Part shown: positions 52,559 through 60,218 of the stretch, piece by piece | How the letters are laid out: each line of letters starts with the position of its first letter | How positions within the stretch are numbered: the stretch's first letter is position 1 | Assembly: GCF_900114785.1 (NCBI RefSeq) | Contig: NZ_FOUG01000005.1 | Coordinates: forward strand, 62,001-126,000 | DNA from: Variovorax sp. OV329 | GTDB lineage: Bacteria; Pseudomonadota; Gammaproteobacteria; Burkholderiales; Burkholderiaceae_C | Length of the DNA: 64,000 nt | Direction of reading: 5' to 3' | Program-made: the position numbers and the translations under genes | The notes under the pieces: generated by a model | Databases searched by the model: none | Told to the model about the DNA's origin: nothing | The model's input: the letters and a program-made list of their open reading frames with translations, nothing else

Positions 52559-53000
52559 GGGCGGCCTCGGCGTCGGTATCGGGCGCGCAGCCGAAGATGC
52601 GCAGGTTGCCGCTCCAATCGGCCTTCATGTACGCGCCGCCACGCAGGGCCATCTCGATCACCTTCCCCTGCCCGTCCTGCAGATAGGCGAACACGCCTCC
52701 GCCCTCGAATTCCATTACGTGCGAAGTCGTATCCGGAGTCCGCATCATCCGGTAGTCCACGATCAGAAGCGCGTCGTCGATCTCGATGCGCCTCACCGTC
52801 GGATTCCTGATCTCGACACTGTTGTCGGCGTGCAGCGTCATCGTGCTGCCGTGCGCTGCATGCCAGGTAGCGCCGCCCACCTGGTTGACGACCACCCCAT
52901 AGGGCGTCAGGTAGATCTGCGCCGGCTCGCCGGGTTTGACATCGCCAACGCGTATGACGTCGTCGTCATCGTTCGCACCGCCTTTTCGCTGGTCGCTCAT
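52551..53000 (-). CDS. T6SS-island hypothetical protein between tle1 and PAAR
   Basis: 149 residues, MSDQRKGGANDDDDVIRVGDV at the start; no signal peptide or membrane helix; predominantly beta-strand-like (PAQIYLTPYGVVVNQVGG, STMTLHADNSVEI, VFAYLQDGQGKVIEMAL). I do not recognise the family. Its start overlaps the tle1 stop (ATGA) and its stop overlaps the PAAR start, so it is translated with both. Candidates are an effector adaptor, a spike accessory or a small effector. Confidence 0.8.
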   Translation of the reverse strand: MSDQRKGGANDDDDVIRVGDVKPGEPAQIYLTPYGVVVNQVGGATWHAAHGSTMTLHADNSVEIRNPTVRRIEIDDALLIVDYRMMRTPDTTSHVMEFEGGGVFAYLQDGQGKVIEMALRGGAYMKADWSGNLRIFGCAPDTDAEAAHA

Positions 53001-54823
53001 GCGGACCTCGCTGCCTTGCCATCCACGCCGGGCTGCAAGAGCGCGTTGAGCCCTTCGTTGCTGCCTTGATAGAGCTCGCGCCAGCGCACGTAGCGCTGCG
53101 CCTCCGCGGCCAGATGGACCGTATTGCCTCCGTTCTCCTTGAACTTCCCGATGAAGCCCGCGTAGGAGTCGTGCACCCATCGATCGAAGAACTCTTCCAG
53201 CGCAGGCCCGATCTTCATCCGCTTCATATCCTTGAGGATTTCCGGTGCGTGGCGATTGAAGCCCTGATAGGTGGTCTTGCTGTCGAAAAGATTGATTGCC
53301 GGTTCGCCCCTCTCCAGCAATCCGATCTGGCTGCTGAACAAGGACTGCCCCTGCCGGTAGTACTCCAACCCCTTGGTGTCGAAGCGATAGGCGTAGCGCA
53401 CGCTGTCCAGCTTCTCGAAGCGCTTCTCCTGGGTGACCTTCAAACGCCACGCCAGATAGCGCAAGCCATGTTGACGCAGCGCGTCGCGGGTGTCGGGACT
53501 CGGGCTGGTCGGCACGCCCGCCTGCTCGAAGTAGGAGGCGACCGCCGCCCGGACATCGTCGAGACCGTCCAGGCCGAAGCGCGCCCACAACCCCTGGTCC
53601 TTGGCCTTCTGCATATAGATGTTGATCCACGGGATGTCTTCGTGCCCGGAGCACGATTTCAATGCCGCGCGGTACATCTCGTTGAGCGGCAGCAGGGAGA
53701 GCAGGCGCTGATCGTCCTTGACGGGGCTGAGCCCGGCTTGACGCGGGTCGTCCGCCTGAAGACGAACGCCCTTGCCCTGGTCGCCCGCGGCATAACCGCC
53801 ACCTACATCGCTGTGCGCGCCGGGGCAATGGTGCTCATGGGAGTTGACCGGAATGAGGCCGTCGGCCCGTGCCACGCTGTCCAAGGGGAAGTTGGTGCGC
53901 AGCTCATGCAGGGCCACATAGTGCACGCAGTTCTTGACCTCGGGGTCGATCAGCAGGTTTTTTTCCGTGGCCCATGCGTTGTGGCCGCTGCTTCCGATGG
54001 CATTGGTCAGGCCTACCGAAGCGACGGTATCGAACAGACCCAGCATGCGAACGTAGCTCGGCGCGCCGAACAGCTGGCCTCCCATCAGCATGTACTCGTG
54101 CAGCCAGTTCGAGAACACGCGAGCTTGTGCTGCGCCCCGGCTGAATCCGAAGACATCGATGTAGATCGCGCCGATCCTCGGGAGCGTCTTGCGCGCGAGC
54201 ACCTGCTGGGTCAGTTCCTGGCGGATCCGGGAAAAGAACTTGTGGCGCTCGCCCTTGATCTTCGCGCCGAAGCTGGTGCGGTCGTCCGCGCCGACGAGGC
54301 CGTAGGGCAGATCGAGGGAATCGAGGATCTGCTGTTCGGGCGTCATGCGGGGCGGCTGCTGGGTGGGGCTTTCCGCGTTGGGAGTTGGAACACGGGCCGT
54401 TGAACACAAGGCAGCGAGTTGCTCAACTCGGAAACGCAGTTTTTGATTGTTGATGAACTGGTGCACCGAATTGACGACCTGCAACAGCCCATAGAGGATG
54501 CGAGCCTCGCCGCCAGCGCCGCCCGGTCCACCAAAGGATTCGGCTTCCTCTTTGTCAAGTTCGTAGAAGGGTGTGCCGACGCCTGAAACGTAATGCGGAA
54601 AGTGCCCCTCATTGGGATCATCGCGATAGACCTGCCAGAGCCTTGTCACGTTGGTATTCAGTCCAGGGTTTGCGACCTCTTCCGGCTTCTGTCGGTTGTT
54701 GTCTGTGCCGTCGAAGAAAAGTCCGATGTTCAGCGTGAACTCGCATTCATGTGGACGGCAATGCGCGAGCGAAGGCAGACATTTCACGTCCGCGGGCTGT
54801 AGAACGGTCTTGAATGTGCTCAT
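52997..54823 (-). CDS. T6SS phospholipase effector, Tle1 family (DUF2235)
   Basis: 608-residue alpha/beta hydrolase. The N-terminus carries three cysteines (KCLPSLAHCRPHEC) and leads into NIGLFFDGTDNN, the DUF2235 opening. The nucleophile elbow GFSRG (Ser228) within YIDVFGFSRGAAQAR, an Asp in GLFDTVASVG (Asp265) and His in CPGAHSDVGGGY (His337) form a plausible triad. Tle1 proteins are delivered by T6SS and hydrolyse phospholipids in target cells. Two DUF3304 lipoproteins upstream are the likely immunity proteins. No signal peptide, as expected for a T6SS cargo. Confidence 0.88.
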   Translation of the reverse strand: MSTFKTVLQPADVKCLPSLAHCRPHECEFTLNIGLFFDGTDNNRQKPEEVANPGLNTNVTRLWQVYRDDPNEGHFPHYVSGVGTPFYELDKEEAESFGGPGGAGGEARILYGLLQVVNSVHQFINNQKLRFRVEQLAALCSTARVPTPNAESPTQQPPRMTPEQQILDSLDLPYGLVGADDRTSFGAKIKGERHKFFSRIRQELTQQVLARKTLPRIGAIYIDVFGFSRGAAQARVFSNWLHEYMLMGGQLFGAPSYVRMLGLFDTVASVGLTNAIGSSGHNAWATEKNLLIDPEVKNCVHYVALHELRTNFPLDSVARADGLIPVNSHEHHCPGAHSDVGGGYAAGDQGKGVRLQADDPRQAGLSPVKDDQRLLSLLPLNEMYRAALKSCSGHEDIPWINIYMQKAKDQGLWARFGLDGLDDVRAAVASYFEQAGVPTSPSPDTRDALRQHGLRYLAWRLKVTQEKRFEKLDSVRYAYRFDTKGLEYYRQGQSLFSSQIGLLERGEPAINLFDSKTTYQGFNRHAPEILKDMKRMKIGPALEEFFDRWVHDSYAGFIGKFKENGGNTVHLAAEAQRYVRWRELYQGSNEGLNALLQPGVDGKAARSA

Positions 54824-54849
54824 GGTTGTGATTACTCCCTTAGGGTGTC

Positions 54850-55434
54850 TTAGTCGTCGCTTGTGGGTTGCGGCTTCTCGCCGGGCAAAGGCGCGTAGAC
54901 CTTTGCTGGGCCTCGCGGATAGGCAGGCCCGGGGTACTCAGTGCTTCCCGGGGCCGGCCAACTCACCCACACTTCTGCCTTATGGCCAGGCAACAAGTGG
55001 ACGTATACGCCCGAACTATCTCCAGGTCTGACGGCAAAGTTCACAGGCACAGTCGCCTCGTGCTCCAGCTTCTCTTCGACATTGCTGCGATAGGTGATCC
55101 ACTTCACCTTGACCATCACTGGCCCATTGGGAATCTCGCGTGGCAACAGTGCGCAACATCGTCCCGCGGTGCCCCCTCCCCAGCCCGCCGCGCTTCCGAG
55201 CCAATGCCCGTCCAGATAAATGTCTGGCAACCCGATCTTGGAACCGTAGTGCGTCACTACGCCGACCGGCACACCCATCTTGTTCTTGTCGGGCACAAGG
55301 TCATAGGCCGTGTTCGAACAGCCCGCAACTATTAGAGCCGCCGCTATGGTCGCCAGGATGCAACGGACAATATCGATGAAGGATCTCTTGGCTCCTGTTG
55401 GATGTGACGGTCGAAAGGTCCCGAGCGTGCTCAT
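54850..55434 (-). CDS. DUF3304 lipoprotein, probable Tle1 immunity protein (copy A)
   Basis: 194 residues with a lipoprotein signal (ALIVAGCSNTAYD, lipobox Cys about residue 36) placing it in the periplasm, where a Tle1 immunity protein must act. The body contains VGVVTHYGSKIGLPDIYLDG, a CC pair in GRCCALLPREIP, and WITYRSNVEEKLEHEATVPVNFAV with HLLPGHKAEVWVSW. I choose the internal ATG with GGAGG upstream (MSTLGTFRPS). The longer in-frame opening back to 55602 is a decayed tle1 start, not part of this protein. Last before tle1 in transcription order, 26 bases away. Confidence 0.82.
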   Translation of the reverse strand: MSTLGTFRPSHPTGAKRSFIDIVRCILATIAAALIVAGCSNTAYDLVPDKNKMGVPVGVVTHYGSKIGLPDIYLDGHWLGSAAGWGGGTAGRCCALLPREIPNGPVMVKVKWITYRSNVEEKLEHEATVPVNFAVRPGDSSGVYVHLLPGHKAEVWVSWPAPGSTEYPGPAYPRGPAKVYAPLPGEKPQPTSDD

Positions 55435-55502
55435 CGGAGCCTCCGCCCTGCTCCAATGGCATTCACCAGGGCGACCGTATTGAACGCGTCTATTCTTCGG
55501 TC

Positions 55503-55602
55503 GTATGTTCATCGTGGTTTCGCATTGCTGTGGACTGCATTGCGCAAGCGAAGATGGACATTTCACGTCCGCGGGCTGGAGAACGGTCTTGAATGTGCTC
55601 AT
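55503..55602 (-). pseudogene. Relic of the first ~33 codons of a second tle1
   Basis: The peptide MSTFKTVLQPADVKCPSSLA and the following QCSPQQCETTMNI match the tle1 start (MSTFKTVLQPADVKCLPSLA, HCRPHECEFTLNI) residue for residue except scattered changes, keeping all three cysteines. After 'NI' the match stops. The 26 bases before this ATG, up to the stop of immunity copy B, also match those before tle1. It is the trace of a deleted second effector. Confidence 0.88.
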
Positions 55603-55628
55603 GGTTGTAGTTGCTCCCTTTGGCTTTC

Positions 55629-56225
55629 TTAGTTGTCGCTCGTCGGTTGCGGTTTCTCGCCGGGCACAGGTTCGTAGACTGGGGCCGGCCCCTTCGGATA
55701 CGCAGGACCTAGGTACAACGTGCTTCCTGGCATCGGGCCCGAGTACCAGACTTCTGCCTTATGACCCGGCAACAGATGCACGTATAGCCCCGAGCCACCT
55801 TTGCCGGGTGCAACCGCGAAGTTCACGGGCACAGTAACGTCATGCTCCAGCTTCTCTTCGACATTGCTTCGATAGGTAATCCAGCGCACCCTGACCATCA
55901 TTCGTTCTTTTGGGATCTCGCGCGGCAGCAGCAGGCAGCACAGGCTTCCGCTCTGCCCCCACCCGGATACGCTTGTGATCGGCTCCCCGTCGAGATAGGC
56001 GTCAGGAACTCCGATCCACGATCCGTAGTGAGTCACAAGCCCGATGGGCACACCGACCTTGTCTTTATCAGGCACAAGGTCGTCGGCCGTGCTCGCGCAA
56101 CCCGCGAAAAATGAAGCGACCGTCAAGGCCGCAACAGCCGCACACTTCCGGCGACCCACTTCGAACTGCCATCTTCGGGCTCTGGCTCGCTGCGGCTCCG
56201 AAGAAAAGGTCTTCGATTTCCTCAT
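55629..56225 (-). CDS. DUF3304 lipoprotein, probable immunity protein (copy B)
   Basis: 198 residues, clearly paralogous to copy A: VPDKDKVGVPIGLVTHYGSW, LPREIPKERMMVRVRW, and the shared HLLPGHKAEVWYSG plus GEKPQPTSDN ending. A lipobox FFAGCAST at about residue 46 follows an Arg-rich N-terminus. The start ATG has no obvious ribosome-binding site; it may be translated through coupling or use another start. The two copies differ most in the VSGWGQSGSLCC loop, which may reflect specificity for different effectors. Confidence 0.8.
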   Translation of the reverse strand: MRKSKTFSSEPQRARARRWQFEVGRRKCAAVAALTVASFFAGCASTADDLVPDKDKVGVPIGLVTHYGSWIGVPDAYLDGEPITSVSGWGQSGSLCCLLLPREIPKERMMVRVRWITYRSNVEEKLEHDVTVPVNFAVAPGKGGSGLYVHLLPGHKAEVWYSGPMPGSTLYLGPAYPKGPAPVYEPVPGEKPQPTSDN

Positions 56226-56263
56226 GTCGTGATTGCGCCCGTCGGTTGTCCTGCTGCCTCCGG

Positions 56264-56312
56264 CCGGGTGCGGCTTCTCGCTGGCGAGAGCACGTAGACC
56301 GTCGCGTCGCTT
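56264..56312 (-). pseudogene. Relic of the 3' end of a third DUF3304 gene
   Basis: On the minus strand the frame reads GLRALASEKPHP, which lines up with the last residues of the immunity proteins (VYAPLPGEKPQPTSDD; EPVPGEKPQPTSDN). The DNA shares GCGGCTTCTCGC and surrounding bases with the 3' end of copy A. It lies in the 170-base spacer upstream of copy B. Short and partly degraded, so moderate confidence. Confidence 0.55.
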
Positions 56313-56395
56313 CTCTGGATGGTTTCTCCATGCTCCCTGAGCAGCGTCGCGCTGCTGGATCGCAACTGCACTCATTGAACAGCCACCCGTCGTTG

Positions 56396-57166
56396 TCATC
56401 GCACATTCGCAGCGGCCGTACCCAACAGGCTGTGCATGAACGCCTCGTCGTTCCGGTATTGCGTGCCCTCGTTGAAGAGCTGCCTCAGAAAGTCGACAAG
56501 CACCCTTCTGTCCGTGCTTCCGCTGGCCTTCCAATGACGGATGCATTTGCACGCGGCCTCATAGCGGCTCAGCGCGAATTTCTCTTCGCCGAGGCCGACG
56601 TCCTTCCCGATGTGATGCAGCAGGACATCCGGCTCGCCCTCGTCCATCAGGCGCCCGACCTGCTCGTCGGTGAGGCGTAGCGGCTGTGGAGGCTGCGTGC
56701 GTTGCAGGCGCGACTCGCTGAGCGAGAGCTCATAAGTCTCGCCTTCTCGCTTGTGAACTGCCCACCTGGCGAGCGGTCCGGTGATGGCGTCCCATTGGTC
56801 TGGGGCAAGCACTTGTGGCAGGTACGCCATGACGCGAGAGTCCCCGATGCGCAGGCCATACGCCAAGCCCGTGTCGTCGGCGAAATAGACGTAGTGGCGC
56901 AGATGCTGCGCCAGTTCTTCGAGCGTTGCGGATGACTGAAGAAATGCGATGTGCAGGCGGCGCGGGTAGCAGTCGATCAGCCGCAGGATCTCGGCCTTGT
57001 TTGGGAGCTCCAGCGCGACTTCCTCCGAGATGAGGATGGGGCCCGCAAGGTGCTGCTCCGTCTTGGGCATCAAGGGAGCAAACATGGGGCTTGGCGAGGC
57101 GAACCACTTCGAGGTGCTGACGGCGTGATGGATCATCGCGCCATCCATGAGGATGTAGCCATTCAT
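56396..57166 (-). CDS. DUF4123 effector adaptor (Tap/TEC chaperone)
   Basis: 256 residues. Begins MNGYILMDGAMIHHAVSTSK and contains AGPILISEEVALELPNKAE, LAQHLRHYVYFADDTGLAYGLRIGD and RWAVHKREGETYELS, typical of DUF4123 proteins that load cargo onto VgrG. Its position directly after vgrG (ten bases) and before the immunity/tle1 genes is the standard adaptor slot, so it probably recruits Tle1. Confidence 0.85.
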   Translation of the reverse strand: MNGYILMDGAMIHHAVSTSKWFASPSPMFAPLMPKTEQHLAGPILISEEVALELPNKAEILRLIDCYPRRLHIAFLQSSATLEELAQHLRHYVYFADDTGLAYGLRIGDSRVMAYLPQVLAPDQWDAITGPLARWAVHKREGETYELSLSESRLQRTQPPQPLRLTDEQVGRLMDEGEPDVLLHHIGKDVGLGEEKFALSRYEAACKCIRHWKASGSTDRRVLVDFLRQLFNEGTQYRNDEAFMHSLLGTAAANVR

Positions 57167-57176
57167 GCGCCGCGCC

Positions 57177-59765
57177 TCAGATCGCGGAGGTGGGGCTGCC
57201 AGCGCGCGCGGCCTTCAGCATGCACGGAATGCAGGTGCTCTCGGGCAGGATCGGCAAGGCTGTGGGCGGTGCCTTGGGGCCGAAGGTCTGGAAGTCGGAA
57301 GACCAGATATGGAAGGCCTGGCCGGTCAACGCCTCGAACCCTTTGGTGTCGGTCATCGTGAACGAGTGTCCGGGCACCTCGAACGAGATGCCTTTTCTCG
57401 CCTTGAGCCGGATCCAGTCCGACTCGCTGATGAGTTCGATGGCCCGCTTGGCGATCAGTTCGATCCGGTCGTCCTGCGCCTGGATCTGCACCGCGCCCTT
57501 GCCTGCGAAGATGCGCACGCCCGCCTTGTAGGCGAACAGGCAGACGGCATCCAGCGCGCTCGCAAAAAAGCTCCGTGCGCTCGCGATGCTGGTGTGCGCC
57601 CCGCTGGTGATCGCCGTGTGTTCGCCGCTGGCGATGTGAGTCGTGCCGCCCGTGCTGGTCTCGATGCCTGCGGGGCTGGATGCGACCAGATGCGGCCGTG
57701 CGAGCTCCGGGAATTTGCCACCTTCGCTCGTCCCCTTGATTTCCTCGTTCTGCGCCTTGAGGTCATCGGCGACAGCCTTCTGGTCTTCGCCGGCTTCCTG
57801 CGCCTTGTGGTGCTCGGCCAGCGAGGCGAGGGTGTCGTGCCGGTCGTGGGCCTGGGTCAGCCGCGACACCGTCTCGCCCATGTCCAGGACGTGCGACCGG
57901 GCCTGCTCCCTGCCTTCGGCGCTGAGGTACAGCCCATCCTTGGCGCGGATGGCGCCATGGGCGTCCGTGCGCAAGTCGAAGCCTTCTCCGCGTTCGTCCT
58001 TGCGCCCGGCGTTGTCCTCGATGCGGGTGATGTGGCCGAGGCTGAGCTGACTGTGCTTGTGGTCGCTCTTGAGTTGAGCCTGGATCTTCGACTCGGTGTC
58101 GTCGAGGATCAGGTGATTGCTCCGCCCGCCCGCGCCGTTGCCGCCTTCCTTGGTGAGCTCCCTGCTTCGAAAACCGCTCAGGGCCGATTGGCCAGGCAGT
58201 TGCCAGGGCGGAAGGTTCAACTGGTTGTGAACTCGGCCGGTGCAGATCGGCAGGTCGGGGTCGCCGCCGATGAAGTCGACGATGACCTCCTGGCCGATGC
58301 GGGGGAGCTGCATGCCGCCCAGCTGGTTGCCCGCCCATGGGCTGGAAACCCTGACCCAGCAAGAGCTGTGCTCGTTCCTTTGACCGATGCGGTCCCACGG
58401 GAACTGGACCTTGATTCGGCCGAATTCATCGGTCCAGAGGCTCTGTCCCTCGGGGCCGACGACACGGGCCGTTTGCGGCCCTGGGCTATGGGGCTTGGCA
58501 TACGTGAGCGCGGGGCGCAGCGGCTCCCTGATCGGATGGGCCGCGAGGTCCACGCTCACCTGCCAGTGCTGGGAGCGCTTTGCGTCGTCGCCCGCCTCCT
58601 GCGCCACATCCTCGATCAGGAACGACGTGTCCAGGATCAGATACTCCGCATTCGCGCGCGCCTGCGGATGCTTCGCGAGCTTGAACGTGCAGCCCGGCAC
58701 CATGCCACGCAGATTGCCGCTGGCCTGGGCCCGTGCGCCATGGGTGCGCAGGGCTTGCATGCGAAGCAATGCGAGGTGCCTGGCTTCTTCCTGCGGGTCG
58801 GTGTCGCCGTGGCTGCCAGCGCGAGGCTGCGCGTAGTGGCTGCCGGCTTGTGCATGGTGCCAGTGATAGACCTCGGCGTCGGCCAGGCCCGTGGGCCGGG
58901 GCTCCTGGCGGGTTTGCGTCAGGTCGGCGCGCGGGCGGGTGTAGTCATAGTCGCGGGTGGTGTATCTGCCGCTGGTGAGGTGGTGCTCGGGCGTGAAGCT
59001 GTGCAGGTATTCGGCATCCACCTTCCAGCCGGGAGGATGGAACTCGACCTGTCGATAGGCTTCGCTCGCGTTCTCCCCGTACGCGGCCATCGCGTCACAG
59101 AGGACGAGCCGGTGGTGCCCCCGGCTGTGTTCGAAGTGATAGCTGATGCCCCATTCCTGGCACAGGCGCTCGAAGAAGGCGAAGTCGCTTTCGTTGTACT
59201 GGGTCTGGTAGTCGCGTACCGGGTAGAGCCGGCCGTCTGCGCGATCCAGGCCGTAGAGGCGCTTCTCCACGGGGTAGTTGTAGTCGGCGAGCAACTCGTC
59301 GAGGATGTCGACGACGGTCTTGTTCTGGAACACCTTGCAGTCGGTCTCCAGCGTCGCCAGGTGCAGCCACGGGCGCAGTGTCAGCTTGTACTGCACAGCG
59401 CGGCCGACTTCGCCGAGGACGGCCGCATCGGTGATGAGTGCATTGATCTCGCGGACGCCTGCGCCTATATGGTCCACGGCCGTCCCGACTGCGCCGGGCC
59501 GAAATTCGCCGGCCCCATCGAGCTGGATCGAACAGGAGATTTCTCGGCCGAGGAAGGCGTCGAGGTCGAAATCGGCTGCGCTCGTTGCCCCGATGTACGC
59601 GGTGGTGGACTTGAGCCGGAGCTCGTATTCGAAAAGGCTGTTGACGCCTTCGCGCCCGGCGAGCCGAACGGGCTCGAGAACCGGAGCGCCCTGAACCAGT
59701 GGAATTGCTTCGCTGTGAATGCGAAGCGTGCGCGTGCTCGCGCCGATGCCTGCCGGTGATGACAT
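57177..59765 (-). CDS. vgrG: T6SS spike protein VgrG with DUF2345 tail
   Basis: 862 residues. An N-terminal gp27-like region (REGVNSLFEYELRLKS, ISCSIQLDG, RPWLHLATLETDCKVFQNKT, ESDFAFFERLCQEWGISYHFE), a gp5-like beta-helix base (EFGRIKVQFPWDRIGQRNEH, GMQLPRIGQEVIVDFIGGDPD), then a DUF2345 module and a long tail ending in ALTGQAFHIW and four cysteines-poor residues with CIPCMLKA. The start follows GGGAGGAAAAA. No effector domain is fused; cargo is loaded by the DUF4123 protein. Confidence 0.93.
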   Translation of the reverse strand: MSSPAGIGASTRTLRIHSEAIPLVQGAPVLEPVRLAGREGVNSLFEYELRLKSTTAYIGATSAADFDLDAFLGREISCSIQLDGAGEFRPGAVGTAVDHIGAGVREINALITDAAVLGEVGRAVQYKLTLRPWLHLATLETDCKVFQNKTVVDILDELLADYNYPVEKRLYGLDRADGRLYPVRDYQTQYNESDFAFFERLCQEWGISYHFEHSRGHHRLVLCDAMAAYGENASEAYRQVEFHPPGWKVDAEYLHSFTPEHHLTSGRYTTRDYDYTRPRADLTQTRQEPRPTGLADAEVYHWHHAQAGSHYAQPRAGSHGDTDPQEEARHLALLRMQALRTHGARAQASGNLRGMVPGCTFKLAKHPQARANAEYLILDTSFLIEDVAQEAGDDAKRSQHWQVSVDLAAHPIREPLRPALTYAKPHSPGPQTARVVGPEGQSLWTDEFGRIKVQFPWDRIGQRNEHSSCWVRVSSPWAGNQLGGMQLPRIGQEVIVDFIGGDPDLPICTGRVHNQLNLPPWQLPGQSALSGFRSRELTKEGGNGAGGRSNHLILDDTESKIQAQLKSDHKHSQLSLGHITRIEDNAGRKDERGEGFDLRTDAHGAIRAKDGLYLSAEGREQARSHVLDMGETVSRLTQAHDRHDTLASLAEHHKAQEAGEDQKAVADDLKAQNEEIKGTSEGGKFPELARPHLVASSPAGIETSTGGTTHIASGEHTAITSGAHTSIASARSFFASALDAVCLFAYKAGVRIFAGKGAVQIQAQDDRIELIAKRAIELISESDWIRLKARKGISFEVPGHSFTMTDTKGFEALTGQAFHIWSSDFQTFGPKAPPTALPILPESTCIPCMLKAARAGSPTSAI

Positions 59766-59826
59766 TTTTTCCTCCCTGACTTTCTTTTCACTTGCACGTC
59801 TCTTCTGGACGCACTGCCGACTCGCG

Positions 59827-59854
59827 AATGTAGCGAAAGCTCGCCCTGCGTCAA
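59827..59854 (-). promoter_or_regulatory. Sigma70 promoter of the vgrG-tle1 operon
   Basis: Minus strand TTGACG (59849-59854), 16-base spacer, TACATT (59827-59832), about 60 bases before the vgrG start. It is the best promoter-like match in the 249-base spacer between vgrG and the response-regulator relic, in which I see no other gene. Confidence 0.6.
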
Positions 59855-60014
59855 ACATTCTGAGCGGCGCAAAACATGATTGCCGCCGGCCACAAATGCC
59901 AACAGGCAGGGCGTCCCGTTCACGCCGGGAAATCTTCCCTGTTCGACCACGGCACCCCGCGTGCAACTGGCACTGGAGCCGCGGGTCGCGCGTGCTTCCA
60001 TGACAAGGAGAGGA

Positions 60015-60158
60015 ATGCTCATGCCGCGCGCGTTCGGGGTGTTACGCCTGCTTTCACGCGGCGAGTCTTCGGCCGAATGCGCCCGCGTGCTGCACCTGAG
60101 TCCGAAGACCGTCTCCAACCTGCAGAGCCAGATCAAGGAGAAGCTGGGCACCGGCACC
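60015..60158 (+). pseudogene. Truncated second response-regulator gene (HTH segment only)
   Basis: From an ATG with AAGGAG upstream, the frame encodes FGVLRLLSRGESSAECARV then HLSPKTVSNLQSQIKEKLGTGT, matching the HTH of the intact regulator. The receiver domain is absent and the similarity ends at the same GTGT where the frame runs into unrelated DNA antisense to putA. The DNA repeats 52046-52180. Confidence 0.85.
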
Positions 60159-60164
60159 GGAATG

Positions 60165-60218
60165 CCGGGAAGCGATTCGGAACTCGCCGCCGCAGCGCAG
60201 GCAGCGCGTCAGGCAATC
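60165..60218 (-). pseudogene. Fragment of a second PAAR gene overlapping the putA stop
   Basis: Minus strand reads DCLTRCLRCGGEFRIASRHS, against DCLTRCPRCGGEFRIIPRLS in the intact PAAR protein (52391-52444). About 54 bases align with roughly ten differences. It begins seven bases after the response-regulator relic and contains the putA stop codon. It shows the same neighbour order (regulator then PAAR) as the left edge of the island, with about 204 bases removed. Confidence 0.75.

Noticed and set aside
52551..53828. A 425-codon frame fusing shifted tle1 sequence to the 149-residue protein
   Set aside because: The upstream part is out-of-frame tle1; the ATG at 53000 overlapping the tle1 stop is the sensible start.
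54850..55602. A 250-residue protein starting with the tle1-like MSTFKTVLQ peptide
   Set aside because: The first 56 residues combine a tle1 relic with filler; a lipoprotein signal and a GGAGG-supported ATG start further in.
55629..56552. A 307-residue version of immunity copy B
   Set aside because: The extra N-terminus crosses the relic of another immunity gene and lacks a start site; it overlaps the DUF4123 gene end.
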